From Echinostoma caproni (Eukaryota > Platyhelminthes > Trematoda > Plagiorchiida > Echinostomatidae): a stretch of 64,000 bases of DNA. A program made the position numbers and the translations under genes. Position 1 is the stretch's first letter. The number at the start of each line of letters is the position of its first letter. Shown here in pieces: positions 15,001 through 21,945 of the stretch. The DNA lies in assembly GCA_900618425.1 (NCBI GenBank), contig UZAN01039495.1, forward strand, positions 1 to 64,000. Direction: 5' to 3'. Below the pieces are notes generated by a model that worked only from the letters and a program-made list of their open reading frames with translations, was not told where the DNA came from and did no database searches.

Positions 15001-15148
15001 TGTGATAGCTTCCATGTTCACCACTGTAGGCAGTTTTGGAAAATCATACGCGTCCAAAAATAACTTTCACACCAACAATAAAATGTTCACGCTTATGGCG
15101 ACAAACTTGATCGATTTACCTTTCTATCACGACGACTCGGGTAAGTGA
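34..15148 (+). CDS. Second micro-exon gene, glycine-rich product (5' end outside the window)
   Basis: About 13 micro-exons of 6-18 nt are followed by one longer exon. Calls: 34-39, 1368-1376, 2377-2385, 2546-2554, 3873-3890, 4316-4327, 5324-5329, 6485-6493, 6779-6793, 8052-8060, 10523-10531, 11144-11158, 13138-13149 and 15030-15148. All micro-exons are multiples of three and end at GTAAGT, GTGAGT or GTAAGC donors. They read through in phase 1 only: phase 0 stops in exon 2377 and phase 2 in exon 3873. Read in pieces the product goes LIGLMTQF, ALIKQLMNAIG, LSNTGAGMAGG, MGGRGGGGG, KDLT, then the long exon. No signal-peptide exon is visible, so the start is presumably left of the window. Weakest calls are the first (34-39) and 13138-13149. 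Function unknown; micro-exon genes of flukes are mostly secretory. Introns hold an RT fragment (9828-10271) and a hairpin (10772-10900). Confidence 0.8.
520..1100. repeat. GC-rich block, probably mobile-element derived
   Basis: This stretch is clearly richer in G and C than its surroundings. It contains CCGGTT/AACCGG-rich segments and several runs of CC and GG, including GAGCCGGTAACCACAACAGC. Its edges are abrupt. I see no RT or transposase motif in six frames. It lies in the first visible intron of the plus-strand gene and looks like the 5' untranslated part of a retroelement, but that is inference from composition only. Confidence 0.35.
1368..1376 (+). CDS. Micro-exon GTCTCATTG (plus gene)
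   Basis: A 9-nt exon with acceptor TTTCTTTATAATTCAG and donor GTGAGT. In phase 1 it contributes LI and, with the next exon, a glycine at the junction. Confidence 0.72.
2377..2385 (+). CDS. Micro-exon GTTTGATGA (plus gene)
   Basis: A 9-nt exon with a C/T-rich upstream tract ending CAACAG and a GTAAGT donor. It carries TGA in phase 0, so it excludes that phase; phase 1 gives LM. Confidence 0.75.
2546..2554 (+). CDS. Micro-exon CCCAGTTCG (plus gene)
   Basis: A 9-nt exon with acceptor GGGTTACAG and donor GTAAGT, only 160 nt after the previous exon. Phase 1 gives T (split codon), QF. Confidence 0.72.
3873..3890 (+). CDS. 18-nt exon CGCTCATTAAGCAATTGA (plus gene)
   Basis: A very strong acceptor (TTCTTTCTCTTCTGTTCG then AAAACAG) and a GTAAGTAT donor. 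Phase 2 contains TAA; phase 1 reads A (split codon), LIKQL. With the exon at 2377 this leaves phase 1 as the only open chain. Confidence 0.85.
   Translation, partial: RSLSN
4316..4327 (+). CDS. 12-nt exon TGAATGCAATCG (plus gene)
   Basis: Acceptor TCCCTCCCTATCTTGATTCA then CTTAG; donor GTGAGT. It would begin with TGA in phase 0; phase 1 reads M (split codon), NAI. Confidence 0.82.
5324..5329 (+). CDS. 6-nt micro-exon GTCTGA (plus gene)
   Basis: Two codons' worth between a T/C-rich acceptor ending TTCCATTTCCAG and a GTGAGT donor. Phase 1 gives a junction glycine and L. Confidence 0.68.
   Translation, partial: V
6485..6493 (+). CDS. Micro-exon GCAACACTG (plus gene)
   Basis: Acceptor region TTTGTTTTTGCAATCACG then TTACGTAG; donor GTGAGT. 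Phase 1 reads S (split codon), NT. Confidence 0.72.
6779..6793 (+). CDS. 15-nt exon GTGCGGGAATGGCTG (plus gene)
   Basis: Good acceptor (TTTATTTCTCACCCCTTT, then CCAAACAG) and GTAAGT donor. Phase 1 reads G (split codon), AGMA: the start of the glycine-rich stretch. Confidence 0.8.
8052..8060 (+). CDS. Micro-exon GTGGAATGG (plus gene)
   Basis: Acceptor CTGCATTACAG, donor GTAAGC. Phase 1 reads G (split codon), GM. It resembles part of the preceding 15-nt exon (GGAATGG), which suggests local exon duplication. Confidence 0.7.
9828..10271 (-). pseudogene. Non-LTR retrotransposon, C-terminal end of the RT ORF
   Basis: A 147-codon open frame reads ERVQRAVIRMIAGLRGCCYT, then ERLHATGLFPESYRRVRGDI, then EQTRTRGHGLTLLK and LSRRVTNLWNSLPADVV, ending FKRKLDSVL. 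This order (VQRRATKLI-like, LGL..L..RR.RGDLI, R..RGH, F..R....WN.LP..VV, FK..LD) is the conserved C-terminal tail of RT proteins from CR1/RTE-like non-LTR elements. The RT fingers and palm, including the YADD region, are missing, as expected of a 5'-truncated insertion. It lies antisense in an intron of the plus-strand micro-exon gene. Confidence 0.85.
10523..10531 (+). CDS. Micro-exon GTGGCCGAG (plus gene)
   Basis: Strong acceptor (ATCCTTTATTCCTCTCGTAG) and GTAAGT donor. Phase 1 reads G (split codon), GR. Confidence 0.8.
10772..10900 (-). repeat. Long imperfect hairpin, degenerate hammerhead-ribozyme relic
   Basis: Arms 10791-10826 and 10847-10882 pair with 3 mismatches in 36; an outer pair (10772-10782 with 10890-10900) matches exactly over 11 bp. 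On the minus strand the loop side reads AAAACAGCTGTC then CAGTGCTTCCC, matching the GAAA, CAGCTG stem III, UC cleavage site and 3' stem I of the hammerhead SINEs at 16.3 and 44.6 kb. The CTGANGA half of the catalytic core is missing, so it should be inactive. Confidence 0.65.
11101..11125. repeat. (AT)n microsatellite
   Basis: Uninterrupted AT dinucleotides ending about 18 nt before the acceptor of the poly-glycine micro-exon. Confidence 0.9.
11144..11158 (+). CDS. 15-nt poly-glycine exon (GGT repeats, plus gene)
   Basis: Acceptor GCTTCCTCTCACAG, directly after an (AT)n microsatellite; donor GTAAGC at 11159. In phase 1 it encodes five glycines from GGT codons and ends with A. A competing donor, GTAGTA, three bases upstream would give a 12-nt exon, also in frame. 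Confidence 0.75.
13138..13149 (+). CDS. 12-nt exon AGGATCTAACGC (plus gene, acceptor uncertain)
   Basis: A GTAAGT donor at 13150 follows. The pyrimidine tract CTTTTCGTTCTCTCATCACAG would define a 20-nt exon from 13130, which breaks frame and meets TAG. Using the next TAG acceptor (13135-13137) gives 12 nt, which reads K (split codon), DLT in phase 1. Whether the second AG is used cannot be told from sequence. Confidence 0.5.
15030..15148 (+). CDS. Long 3' exon of the plus-strand micro-exon gene
   Basis: The acceptor ends CCACTGTAG at 15029. Only phase 1 is open: phase 0 and phase 2 meet TGA and TAA. It starts SFGKSYASKNNFHTNN and ends NLIDLPFYHDDS. If read through, it terminates GK then TGA at 15146-15148. 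If the GTAAGT at 15141 is used as a donor, the coding part is exactly 111 nt and ends in phase 1 like the micro-exons. An AATAAA at 15608-15613 could serve the read-through form. Confidence 0.62.
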
Positions 15149-15824
15149 GCACTAGAATTGAAAATGACAAATTACGCCTGATTGGTGTTAATGCACAGCG
15201 TTAATGTTCTACACATAACCAATTTGTACTCCGAGTCGTGTAGAAAATCAAGTGTCATACTTTATCTGTTGCCCCAAGAGCCTTCAGTGAAGTCCATGTT
15301 TTGACCCCGATTACTAACTCAGTCGGCTAAGGGACTAATCGGTAACACTTGTAACGCCCTTGTCCCATGGTAATTAATGAAGAGGTTTCCCCGATGGTTG
15401 AAACCCAAACGAAAACAGGCGGGATGGAGCTTTACTTAATTCTGTCGCCCAGAAACATACACTATACAGTGAAGCTGTCATAGGCCACTTGAAAAACAAA
15501 ACACTTCAAACGGTATATGGATTAAACTGTCGGCTGTTGTCTGCAAAGAGAACTTTCGATAAACTTAACTCAATTTTCAACGTCAGTGATTCCGATTATA
15601 AATCGTAATAAAACAACTTTGGACCACCTAGGATAGCCATTGATAATGATTAAGTAATACATACCTAAGATGTAAACCGTAAAACCATTGTGAATGCGGA
15701 TTTTGGGAGCCTCTGGTGATTGCCTGGAGTGCATATTTATGTTATGCGATAATTGAGTTACCATGGGAAACCCGTGAAATTGTTTAAACACGTGTTCCCT
15801 TTGAAATGCGATCAAAATATTTGT
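15149..15824. other. No gene recognised
   Basis: Downstream of the plus-strand micro-exon gene; contains only the candidate poly(A) signal at 15608. Confidence 0.5.
15608..15613 (+). other. Candidate polyadenylation signal of the plus-strand micro-exon gene
   Basis: AATAAA, 460 nt after the TGA that ends the exon at 15030. Distance and AT-richness leave this uncertain. Confidence 0.25.
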
Positions 15825-15985
15825 GGTAACCGATAAAGATCACTGAACAGCCGTTTCGTCTTGTTTGGGAGTCGTCTGCCATGCGTACCTTTAGTGTCCC
15901 TGTCAGGATTCAAACCGCAGACATTCGGGGTCGGGATGTCAAAACCTTCCAACTGGGCTACACAGTCGACGGCCATCACTCTGTA
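15825..15985 (-). repeat. tRNA-derived SINE with degenerate hammerhead (family A)
   Basis: On the minus strand: an A-box-like GTGTAGCCCAGTTGGAAGG, a B-box-like GCGGTTTGAATCC, then a hammerhead-like core with CAGACGA in place of CTGANGA, CTCCCAAACAAGAC, GAAA and CGGCTGTT. It is the inverted partner of the copy at 16.2 kb. The core changes suggest loss of activity. Confidence 0.6.
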
Positions 15986-16130
15986 CAAATGGCTAAATCA
16001 ATTTTGGGTATCAAGCTTGGATTAGTCCATTCGATTTTTTAGACGTACCACGCACTCTTGATGGTATTGGCTGTGGGCTTCACTCCTCGGAAGATCGGAA
16101 ATTCCGTCGTAATTAAATGGATTCAACTAG

Positions 16131-16395
16131 TGGGGAATTAAGGATTTTCCGCGGAATGAAACCAACACCAAAGACTGTCCACCGTGTAGCTCAGGGGTAA
16201 TTGTTTGAAGTCCCGACCCGACAGATCACGGTTCGAGTCCTGACAGGGATACAAAACGTACACAATGCTGACGAGTCCCAAACAGGTCGAAACAGCTGTC
16301 CAGTGCTCTTTGTTAGTTATCACAAACATTTCCATCGCATTTNGCATGCAAACATTGGGGAATTAACGATCTCCCGAGGAATGAAACCAACAAAG
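16131..16395 (+). repeat. tRNA-derived SINE with hammerhead ribozyme (family A), partly tandem
   Basis: An A box (TAGCTCAGGGGTAA) and B box (GGTTCGAGTCC) mark a tRNA-like pol III head. A hammerhead core follows at 16268-16300: CTGACGA, stem II GTCC-CAAACA-GGTC with one mismatch, GAAA, CAGCTG palindromic stem III, then UC and CAGTGC. The segment GGGGAATTAAGGATTTTCCG at 16132 recurs in diverged form at 16357, so the unit (about 225 bp) is at least partly tandem, as in Sm-alpha-like arrays. Confidence 0.7.
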
Positions 16396-17284
16396 AAAAC
16401 CATCAAGAGTGCCTGGTGCCTCTGAACAATCGAATGGGCTAATCCAAGTTGAATACTCTACACGTGTGCCTTTTACTGACTTACAAAGAAAGATTATGGT
16501 CGATTACCTGTGTGCATCTGATACCGGGGCAAACATGATGAAATGCTTGTGGTATAACAACTCACCGGTTGAGTATAATAAGTCATCAATCAACAGAAAA
16601 GGCTGCACTTTTTTAAAATACATTTGCTCAAAACTAGGGTATTTTGGCATGATATGATAATATTGACTCTGCAGTTCAATTTTCGCTGGATATGATCTCC
16701 TACGATAATGAGATGATCAGTTCAAGGTACATACTATTGATTTATCCAAATAATATGCAGAAATCCGTGGCAACATCATATCTCGGTGTTTAATTTCGGA
16801 ACCTGTTGACCCTACCCAGAACAAAAATGCTTTTGAAAAGCAAGTTTTCTGGGTGTTAAAAGAAAGATGCCACAACGATAAGAAATCACGTAAGAAAGAA
16901 AATCAGGAACGCACAGAGATAACTGAATGAATTAGGTCGTTTTCATTGATATTGAAGATTCAGATGCACTTGTCAATTAAGAAATCGGAATGCAACCACC
17001 ACCCGTATTGAAGCCAATCTCAGCAAAGTTGGAGATTGTTATACAATTTAGATTTACATCCACCGTATGGATCAGATACTGCTACTTCTACTTCCATATC
17101 ATTTCAACGTCAAGTGAATCCGCTGTAAGTTCCAGCGAATCCAACCGACCGTCATGTGTCGTCCATTGGACTGGATCTGTATCAAAACCCCGTCCACGCG
17201 AAATTATCTAATTTCTCCATATACAACCAGCAGAAGGTTTTGAGTAATATACCGAGTTAGGAGGAAGGTATGTGTGGGGTGGGA

Positions 17285-17420
17285 TTCGACCGCTAATCAC
17301 CGACTCGAGAACGTTATATGCGTGACCGTTGATCGAGTGGACTTTAGATACGAATGAGCGAGCTCGGTGTCAATTGACTTCGGTTGACCGGGTAAGGAAG
17401 CGAATAAGGTGAAGATGGAT
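17285..17420 (-). repeat. SINE-like repeat, family C, minus copy
   Basis: On the minus strand it has a B-box-like GCGGTCGAATCCCACC and shares about 110 bp at roughly 75% identity with the plus-oriented segment 18060-18185. The two copies face each other about 640 bp apart. Confidence 0.5.
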
Positions 17421-17554
17421 CGATAAATCGATCAACAACATGCCTCGGTTTATCACTAACTGTCTTACTCTCTGAACGATGAGAATAGCATTGGTGTTAT
17501 CCTGCTATGAAAAGATACCACGATGACGATACGGGTAAATAATGCAACAAGGAT

Positions 17555-17737
17555 AAGAACATATGCAATGAGGCTGAGTAACAAATAGGGAAGCTGTAAG
17601 CAACGGGTTGTTTCCATTTGCACTATGGATGGAATGCAGTTATCAATCGGGGAATTACAGAGAAAAACTTAGGTTTTGTTATCCCTTGAATCAGTTCAAA
17701 TTTGATTCTGCTATTCAGGTCAACTATTGGTAATTCT
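17555..17737 (+). repeat. Dispersed repeat X, copy 1 (interrupted by a SINE)
   Basis: Aligns with 21773-21945: both carry GATGA/GAGGCTGAG, a GTTGTTTCCATT block, and TTCGAATTTGAT/TTCAAATTTGAT near the end. The repeat resumes after the SINE insertion at 17738-17866. Confidence 0.55.
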
Positions 17738-17866
17738 GTATGTCAGCTGGTAGAGCATACGCGTACAAAGCGTAGGCGGCGTCCATGCGTGGGTTCGAAT
17801 CCCACCGAGGCTACTGAACTTTTCACAATCGACATACCAACTTCAAATCTGCCAGACAACTATTTG
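17738..17866 (+). repeat. tRNA-like SINE (family V) with perfect 16-bp target-site duplication
   Basis: A 129-bp insertion carrying GTCAGCTGGTAGAGCA (A box) and GGGTTCGAATCCCACC (B box). It is flanked by identical AACTATTGGTAATTCT at 17722-17737 and 17867-17882. The homologous repeat at 21.9 kb lacks the insertion. Related heads occur at 34056-34136 and 34286-34370. Confidence 0.82.
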
Positions 17867-18059
17867 AACTATTGGTAATTCTATTGTTACATCCTTGTGT
17901 CTTTCAATCCCAGTTATATATGGCCAATCACACCGGATACAACAGAAGCGGTGTTACTCGAGGGAACCTCGGCCTCAATAGAATTTACACACTAGGTTAT
18001 TAAGGGTCTAGAATGAAGCCACTCAAGGAATGATTTATTGCGACATAATTGGCTGAGCA

Positions 18060-18185
18060 TCTTGACGTTCTTCGTTTCCTTACCCGGTCGATCGAGGTCA
18101 TTCATTCTATAGTCTATAGTCTAAAGGTCAGTCGATCAATGGCCACCCATGTAACGTTCGCTGGTCAGGGATGAACTTTAATTCT
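18060..18185 (+). repeat. SINE-like repeat, family C, plus copy
   Basis: Inverted partner of 17285-17420. Shared blocks include CCTTACCCGGTC, GATCAA and TAACGTTC. No coding capacity. Confidence 0.5.
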
Positions 18186-18615
18186 GGCACAGTAACTCAC
18201 TCAAAACGTTCTTCTTTTTGTTTATGAAGAAATCAGACCATTCGGCATGGACGGGGTTTAGATAGACCCAGTACAATCGGTGATGTATGACGATACCGTG
18301 TTACGGTTGAAGCATCAATAGCTTCTTATGGTTTTAAGTAGAATACGATTAGTGTATTCCGAGGAAGTTACTATGACTTCACTTCCGGGAAACTACTGAG
18401 GACATTTATCGATTTTATAATCAATCGATTTTGAAGTCCGCACATGACAGCTATGGTGAGTTGTTTTTATTCGAAGAAGAACTGCACGTGTTTGTGAAAG
18501 AAGCATCCAGTGGCACATGGCGATAAGGATGTATTAACTGATTTGACTGACTGTAATTCGGACTTCAACTTCACGCAAAATCCTCTGTTCATCGATTGAA
18601 CCATACAGTCGGAAT

Positions 18616-18658
18616 CACTAGACTCGAGTTTCGCTATTATAAAAGCTCATCAGTAGTG
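18616..18658 (-). ncRNA. Hammerhead ribozyme, family B, core intact
   Basis: On the minus strand: stem I 5' CACTA, CTGATGA (18653-18647), stem II GCT...AGC, GAAA (18632-18629), palindromic stem III CTCGAG, UC, then stem I 3' TAGTG. CACTA and TAGTG pair perfectly and all invariant core bases are present. A self-complementary stem III is typical of short hammerheads that act as dimers, as in the schistosome Sm-alpha family. Confidence 0.75.
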
Positions 18659-18964
18659 CATATGCACATCCCGTCCAGAATTTTAACTCAGGACTCATCG
18701 CATGGAAGCAATCAATATTATTTATCCCATACCAATACTCACAAGTAATTGTGAGTTAAATGCGATTTAGCAATCCAGGCTTGTAGTTTCATTGGCGAAT
18801 CACCCCGTAACCTGCATGGAAGTCCTGAATTGGTGCGAGGCATTCGATCAGAGTTAAGAGCTTGTCCTCAGTGTCGCCCATTGTTGCTGTCGGGACAAAA
18901 GAACTGACTGACCATCACTGAAGACGGCACCTGAACAAACATGAATTGACAATTTGTTTCAGCC

Positions 18965-19235
18965 ATGACATGAGCTGGTTGGCACAGTGGTAACGTATAC
19001 GCCTTTCATGCGATGAATTCGGAGTTCAAATCCCGAACGGGACGGTGGATATGCATTACTGATGAGCTTTAATAAGAGCGAAACTCCAGTCTAGTTCTTC
19101 TGACTGTATGGTTGAATCGCTGAACTGAGGAATGTACGTAAGGGAGAAGTCCAAAGGATAGTCAGTTAAAACTAATCAATATCAATTATCCCACACCACT
19201 GCTCACAGGTAACTGTGAGTTAAATGCGGATAAGG
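18965..19235 (+). repeat. tRNA-derived SINE, family B
   Basis: Head GGTTGGCACAGTGGTAACG (A box) and GGAGTTCAAATCCCG (B box), then the family B hammerhead. Its downstream part (19175-19227) recurs in the same orientation at 18711-18764 and contains a small palindrome, CTCACAGGTAACTGTGAG. The upstream copy of the hammerhead is inverted, so this is a rearranged cluster. Confidence 0.65.
19051..19097 (+). ncRNA. Hammerhead ribozyme, family B, within a SINE
   Basis: CTGATGA (19059-19065), stem II GCTTT-AATA-AGAGC (five pairs, one G-U), GAAA (19080-19083), CTCCAG where the other copy has the palindrome CTCGAG, UC, then TAGT against 5' ATTA. The core is intact; stem III is damaged. Confidence 0.72.
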
Positions 19236-19609
19236 ATAGATGCTTGATTGATAAATGAAAGTACATTAGTGTCAGCAGTTATATTGTTCTCTGGGAGAGA
19301 GTTTAATCTTGATTTTGGTTACTGCAACTCTCAGACGTCTGTAAAGATAAATTGTCATTTGTGTACTGAATGATCAGACCATGAAAAAAAGAGTGCGGTG
19401 GTAATTTTAAATGCTTTTGAAATTTTTTCGAAATTGCTCCAGTACTTGGCATTTTGACTTTATCATTAGTAGAACATTCTGGCCTCTATCTTCCACTCAC
19501 AAACCATTCAGTGATTGAAACAATGAACTAGCTATAAAATCTATCAAAAATCAACTATTTTTATAGCTGTCAGATAATGTACACAAACATGATTAGATGC
19601 ACGCCGACT

Positions 19610-19870
19610 ATGATCCTTCCATGATTTGAGACTTGGCTTCTACACGAATGCTTTCCAAACAGGCCATTCTCACCTGGTCTGTCTTGATGTGGAACTGGTT
19701 CGCAATGAAATACTTTCGCCATTTCTCCAATGCCCACACGATCACCAGGCACTCCTTTTCAGTGATCGAGAACATCCTTTCGGTGTCTGTGAGCAGGCGG
19801 CTGGCATACTCAATTACTCCGACGTTGTGGCATTCGGTGGGTATCGTTCCCGTTAGCTGCGGATTGTCTG
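19610..19870 (-). pseudogene. Ty3/gypsy retrotransposon remnant, RNase H domain
   Basis: The minus strand reads VGVIEYASRLLTDTERMFSI, then TEKECLVIVWALEKWRKYFI and ANQFHIKTDQ. This is the conserved Ty3/gypsy RNase H block (I.YASR.L...E..YS.TEKECLA.VWA..K.R.YL.G..F...TD). It then runs into a stop and loses similarity; no integrase or LTR is recognisable. Confidence 0.85.
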
Positions 19871-20559
19871 TCGGGGCTGTAATTGTCGATTCGTTCGTTT
19901 CGGGTGGCAGTCAACATTGTCTCTCGAGGCACTTCTCGCCGCTGCGTCTCCTCGTCTGGTCAGATGATCCCCATTCTTGATTCGGTCGCTAACCAGGACT
20001 ATCTTTGTACTGCCTTCCATCACACTATGCTGTACAGATTTCTTCCTTTTGAGCTGGAATTCGACACCGTTGACTTCTTGGTGAACATCCAAAATTTACT
20101 GAACAATGTAGATTGAATTTGATTTCATCAATCCCCATAGTCTGATGTCTAAGAGCCTCGTACCTCTGTCGGTGTTGAACATATCTAGGAGGAAATGACT
20201 CAAAAACTCGTCGTTATATTACATTTCATCTTCTATTCATTGTACAGTAAGCTCATCGTTCCTGGTATTTGATGAATATTTTTGATTGTAATCGAATAGC
20301 ACTGACCTTATGGGAGCCTCAGACTAAGTTGATTTCGAATCCTAGATGAGATGGAATGCCCCAGAAGTACGCTAACTTACTGAGGTCGCTATATTCACCT
20401 CAGGTCGAGTGAAGGACTAGAACGAACTAAGTAGGCAGTTCGTCACCAGCAGCAGAGTTCATCGATGGTATACTAGTTCGCGATTGCTATTCAGTGTTTT
20501 CGTATACATATTTTGATTACCGGTACTTACGTAGTTTAACCAAAGCGAAAATATATTCT

Positions 20560-20720
20560 GTAGGTAATCCGTCATGTGTTTGGATGTTTGTCAGGGATAA
20601 ACCGGCTAGCTCATCAAATGCAGACTGGTAAGCTTCGCTAGCTAGAGCACGTATTGTGCATGCCTATCTGTCGTTAGCCATACCGCGCTTTATTCGCTGA
20701 AACTTGTAGTGAATGAATGT
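20560..20720 (-). repeat. Decayed coding repeat Y, copy 1
   Basis: The minus strand contains RALASEAYQSAFDELAGLS, interrupted upstream by a stop. It aligns with 51830-51965, which reads LQRIERNAADARRALASEVY. Both are fragments of one dispersed coding sequence, helical and Arg/Ala-rich. Possibly a gag-like mobile-element protein; I cannot assign it. Confidence 0.5.
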
Positions 20721-21772
20721 GTGTGCAAAATATTCAGTGTTAAACAAGATATCGTATCAGAAAAAAACAAATAGAGCAAAGCCAGGTAACATATGCGAAG
20801 TGGACACCATAGGAGAAATCTTAGACAAGAATGAATAAAACAAGTGTGGAAATGTGAGATAAAGACTGTAAATGAGAAAATGGGGAGGATATAAAAGATG
20901 TCACATGACGCAATCACTCTTATGGCCTTGGTAACAGCATAGTTTCCACACTGTTCTAACTGATATGCCACAATGTCTAATGACATGCTCGTGCTATACC
21001 CTGCGATTCACTAAGCTAGAAGCAGATTGTTGAGAAAAAAATCAACTGTCATTGATTTCCCATTGCATTCGATCAAATTGTGTCAGATGGTAAAGGGTGA
21101 TCACAACTCATAGGTCACTTCCTGAATTGTATTTGTATCTGGCGCGTAAAGTAGATCGCTCCGTTTCGACCTCTGGCTGTTCCTTAAAATCAACTCACAG
21201 TTATTAATCATTGCAAGATGGACTAAACAAAAGATGACAAAACTGAATATGGTTTAACTGAATGCATCAAGTTTGCGTTTTTGGCAATCGTGCGAACAAA
21301 TCGACCATTTTAATCCACTAAAATAAAAATCAGCAAGTTCATCTGTGAAAAAATCATGATTTTCTACAAACCGGGCTGATTCAGAGTGGAATGAACGTAA
21401 TCAAGAAGACGCCAGGGACTATGGAGAAATTGAGTAATAATGTTAAGTGTCTACTCAACCGCCCAGCTCAGTACAGAGTAGAACAAATGTTACTGCTTTC
21501 CACCTTTATGATAGGTAGCTCGTTTACACAATCGTTCTCTCATTCGGCATTCAGTATTAAGACACCCCTGGGTAGAATATCTTACCGACCTCTACTTAAT
21601 ATCCAATGGAGCACCCAGTACAGAGTTACCATCGCTTGTGGGATCATGGATAACCGTAACCCATTCATTTCACCACCTGTCTCATTCACTAAACTATAAA
21701 TAAGCGCACAGATGTAACCAGTATGTGAAGAGATGAGACTGGTTGAGCAATGATACAATAAAGATAAAAAAC

Positions 21773-21945
21773 CTATGCGATGAAGCTGAGTTTCGAACGG
21801 AGAAGCCGCAGGTAACAGATTGTTTCCATTTTCATTGTGGATTGAATGTAATAAGCAGCCAGGGAGTGACAGAAAAGAACATGATTTCTGTTAGCCAGTG
21901 AATAAGTTCGAATTTGATCTTGCTATGCAGGTGAAATACTGTTTC
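21773..21945 (+). repeat. Dispersed repeat X, copy 2
   Basis: Uninterrupted homologue of 17555-17737; it marks the empty-site state of the SINE insertion there. Confidence 0.55.

Noticed and set aside
17115..17124. 10-nt plus-strand exon candidate with a GTAAGT donor
   Set aside because: Length not a multiple of three and no partner found to restore frame.
20380..20560. Minus-strand 27-nt and 18-nt exon-like segments with GTAAGT donors
   Set aside because: Weak acceptors, next to repeat Y, and 10 kb past the stop codon and poly(A) signal of the minus-strand gene.
20595..20627. 33-nt plus-strand exon-like segment with a GTAAGC donor
   Set aside because: It lies in dispersed repeat Y; the homologous copy at 51.8 kb lacks the donor.
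21391..21699. 102-codon plus-strand frame
   Set aside because: No motif; repeated CAGTACAGAGT suggests repeat-derived sequence rather than a gene.
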